A stretch of 16,030 nucleotides of DNA, from NCBI GenBank assembly GCA_024763135.1, contig JANTGD010000034.1, positions 1-16,030 on the forward strand, in the 5' to 3' direction. The notes beneath the pieces are model-generated. The model was not told the origin of the DNA and searched no databases. It worked only from the letters and a program-made list of their open reading frames with translations. The DNA is from Thiotrichales bacterium (GTDB lineage: Bacteria; Pseudomonadota; Gammaproteobacteria; UWMA-0217). Positions 14,054 to 16,030 of this stretch are shown piece after piece (position 1 is the first letter of the stretch; every line of letters starts with the position of its first letter). The position numbers and the translations under genes were made by a program.

Positions 14054-16030
14054 CTAGCGGGCGACTTGGCAGAGCAGGGATTTGAACGGAGGAAATCCAC
14101 TGATCGGATCGAGGTGGCGATCATCCGTCAGTTCATTGATATTGGCCTCGTTCCAACCATGAAAGCAATGCACGACGCCAGGCTTTATCCGATCGGTAAC
14201 CTCAGCGTGAAAACGAACGCTGCCCCGCGGCGTGGTCACGTTGACGACATCTCCTGTCGTGATGTTACGCGCTTGGGCATCCAACGGATGGATTTGTACC
14301 CGAGGATGTGGATCGTGCTTTAAGAGGGCAGGAACATTGTGTTGCTGAGAATGGGTGAAGTATTTTTGGCGCCCCCCGGATGTCAATACCAAGGGGTATG
14401 CCTGGAATAGTTCGGGGGTGGAAAGAGGGCTTTCTGCGGGCTCCTGGTAGACTGGCAGGCCATCGTAGCCCTGCTGTTTCAGTTCTTCTGAGTCAAACTC
14501 AATTTTTCCGGTGACGGTTTTAAAGCCATTGATCCGCCACTGCCGATCCGCATCGAGAAACCCCTGCTCGACGAGTTCTTCGATCACATGGCTGTAAACG
14601 GTCGCACCATTGGGGTTGTGGTAAGCCTCTTTGCGTATTTCTTCGGGTAAACCTTCAGCCATTTCTGCCCAGGAAGCAGCTAAGTCGCCGTGCCAAAACA
14701 GATTGGCCATGCCTAATTTGACCCCCAGCTCAAGAAAAATCTCGCCATCCGGTTTGGCTTCGCCCCGGGGTTTGAGCACTTGATGGCGATACTTTATTTC
14801 GCCTTGGTAAGCACAGCCGGGATAGGCAATTAGCGCAGGCCGCTCGAGGTTAGTGGCCGCGGGCAGGACGATATCGGCCTGTAGGGTCGCGGGATTGTGA
14901 AAAAAGTCGGACGTAGCGAAGAAGTCCAGCGACCCAAGTGCCTGTTCCATCCGTTTTGAGTTTGGCCACATGCCAGTGTTGATGCCCATGGCCAGGAGTG
15001 CTTTGAGGGGCTGCGGTTGCCCATCGAGGATGCAGTCTGGCATCAGCATGCTCTGGGCTGCAGGCCAGTATTTGGTCCAAATCGGAAACACTTCCTCGCC
15101 AATTCTTGGCGGTAACTCGTGAGTGCAGACATCAAACATTTCAATGGGTTTGGGGAGAACTTTATCGTTGAAGAAACGATTCCCTCCCTCCCGATCGATA
15201 TTACCTGTCACTGCTGATAGAAGAATCATCGCGCGGTGATTTTGAAAACCGTTGCTGTGCTGCACCGTTGCGGTGGGGGACATGGCAATCTGCGCGGGCG
15301 CGTGCGAAGCGAACAGTTCTACGGCGCTGCGTAACGCTTGTTCTTCGATGCCGCAGATTTTTGCCACCCGTGCCGGCGGAAATGCCTGAATGTACTCGCG
15401 AAAGGCATCCAAGCCATTAGCCCACTCGTCGAGAAAGGCTTGATCCTGCCAGCCTTTCTCAAAAATCAGGTGATGGAACCCCAAGGCCAACGCTCCATCG
15501 GTGCCTGGGCGGATTTGTAGATGGATATCTGCAAGCGCCGCAGTTTCGGTGCGACGGGGATCGACCACAATCATCTTCCTGCCGGGCTTGCGCTGATTCA
15601 AATGGTGCTGGTCGAAAGGTGGAATGGAGCCGGAGGCATTGGTGGACCACACCAATACACAGCGAGTTTTGGGCGACTCGACAGTAGAGGTCGTCTTTAG
15701 CTTGTAACCGTAGGTAAGTTTCTCTGCCACCATTGTTGCGGAAAAACAACAGCCGGATTCGGTGAGAAAATTGGGGCTGCCAAAGGCATGCGCTAAGCGT
15801 TGCAGCTGAGGGCGGGCTTCTTTGGTGTAGCCCGCGAAAAAACCTACCGTCGCTGCACCATGTGCCTTTTTGGTACGTTTCAGCGCATCAGCAATCGTAC
15901 GCAGGGCTTCTTTCCAGGTGACTCGCTCGAACTGCCCGGAACCACGGGGACCCACCCGCTTAAGAGGGTACAACAAGCGGTCAGGATGATACTCCCTATC
16001 CAACTGCGCCTGCCCCCTCGGACAGTCCGG
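14054..16030 (-). CDS. Molybdopterin oxidoreductase (DMSO-reductase family), 5' end missing
   Basis: The gene runs off the right edge; 658 residues are visible. The visible N-terminus PDCPRGQAQLDREYHP holds the last Cys of a 4Fe-4S motif, followed by DRLLYPLKRVG, a hallmark of the family. Next comes the bis-MGD domain with FGSPNFLTESGCCFSATMVA, where a Cys is a plausible Mo ligand. It continues with VVDPRRTETAALAD, RPGTDGALALG and VTGNIDREGGN. The C-terminal molybdopterin-dinucleotide-binding domain has LVLTSGGRQKYFTHSQQHN, HPLDAQARNI, GDVVNV and ends DPISGFPPFKSLLCQV. The presence of the cluster Cys fits thiosulfate/polysulfide reductase-, formate dehydrogenase- or nitrate reductase-like enzymes; I cannot choose among them. 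The downstream ATP-grasp-like gene follows after 5 bp. Confidence 0.93.
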   Translation of the reverse strand, partial: PDCPRGQAQLDREYHPDRLLYPLKRVGPRGSGQFERVTWKEALRTIADALKRTKKAHGAATVGFFAGYTKEARPQLQRLAHAFGSPNFLTESGCCFSATMVAEKLTYGYKLKTTSTVESPKTRCVLVWSTNASGSIPPFDQHHLNQRKPGRKMIVVDPRRTETAALADIHLQIRPGTDGALALGFHHLIFEKGWQDQAFLDEWANGLDAFREYIQAFPPARVAKICGIEEQALRSAVELFASHAPAQIAMSPTATVQHSNGFQNHRAMILLSAVTGNIDREGGNRFFNDKVLPKPIEMFDVCTHELPPRIGEEVFPIWTKYWPAAQSMLMPDCILDGQPQPLKALLAMGINTGMWPNSKRMEQALGSLDFFATSDFFHNPATLQADIVLPAATNLERPALIAYPGCAYQGEIKYRHQVLKPRGEAKPDGEIFLELGVKLGMANLFWHGDLAASWAEMAEGLPEEIRKEAYHNPNGATVYSHVIEELVEQGFLDADRQWRINGFKTVTGKIEFDSEELKQQGYDGLPVYQEPAESPLSTPELFQAYPLVLTSGGRQKYFTHSQQHNVPALLKHDPHPRVQIHPLDAQARNITTGDVVNVTTPRGSVRFHAEVTDRIKPGVVHCFHGWNEANINELTDDRHLDPISGFPPFKSLLCQVAR

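Noticed and set aside
1..16030. CRISPR array, tRNA or rRNA genes, phage or toxin-antitoxin genes
   Set aside because: No regularly spaced repeats, no tRNA cloverleaf or rRNA signature, and no protein motifs of those systems were found on either strand by reading.

Overview
The window looks like chromosome of a denitrifying gammaproteobacterium. I infer this from a cNor-type nitric oxide reductase cluster with a Dnr-type regulator, a NudF-like ADP-ribose pyrophosphatase, a FadL-type outer membrane protein and a DMSO-reductase-family molybdoenzyme. Genus cannot be fixed from the sequence. Sampled lines of norB are AT-rich (about 40% GC) compared with the molybdoenzyme gene at the right end (about 53%), so the nor block may have a different history from its flanks.

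Layout, left to right. (1) 1-128: tail of an alpha/beta-hydrolase gene. (2) 129-1004: no convincing gene, but it holds a complete 141-bp miniature transposable element (186-326) with an 8-bp target duplication. (3) 1005-3198: a small Cys-rich desulforedoxin-like protein on the minus strand, a secreted DUF4412-like protein, and a membrane protein with a C-terminal Met-heptad repeat. (4) 3199-3746: intergenic region with an imperfect palindrome and a canonical FNR/DNR box in front of norC. (5) 3747-10696: the nitric oxide reductase cluster, norC-norB-norE-[palindromic element]-norF-norQ-[dnr, opposite strand]-norD. (6) 10813-11385: nudF. (7) 11531-16030, minus strand: a molybdopterin oxidoreductase (5' end outside the window), an ATP-grasp-like protein that follows it with a 5-bp gap, a terminator, then a FadL-family porin.

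How it works together. NorC (membrane cytochrome c) and NorB (catalytic subunit with hemes b, b3 and FeB) reduce NO to N2O. NorE and NorF are small membrane accessory proteins. NorQ (MoxR-type AAA+ ATPase) and NorD (VWA protein) are the maturation pair. The Crp/Fnr regulator between norQ and norD lacks the FNR iron-sulfur cysteines and keeps the E-x2-S-R recognition helix for TTGAT half-sites. It therefore probably reads NO and binds the TTGATCTAGGTCAA box before norC.

Most notable observations. A 168-bp palindrome between norE and norF has arm substitutions that all preserve G-U pairing in the RNA read in the norE-to-norF direction. There is also the 141-bp hairpin element with its target duplication, a regulator gene interrupting norQ-norD, ten consecutive Met-led heptads in a membrane protein, and the molybdoenzyme/ATP-grasp pairing. 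I did not find a clearly new defence or mobile system.
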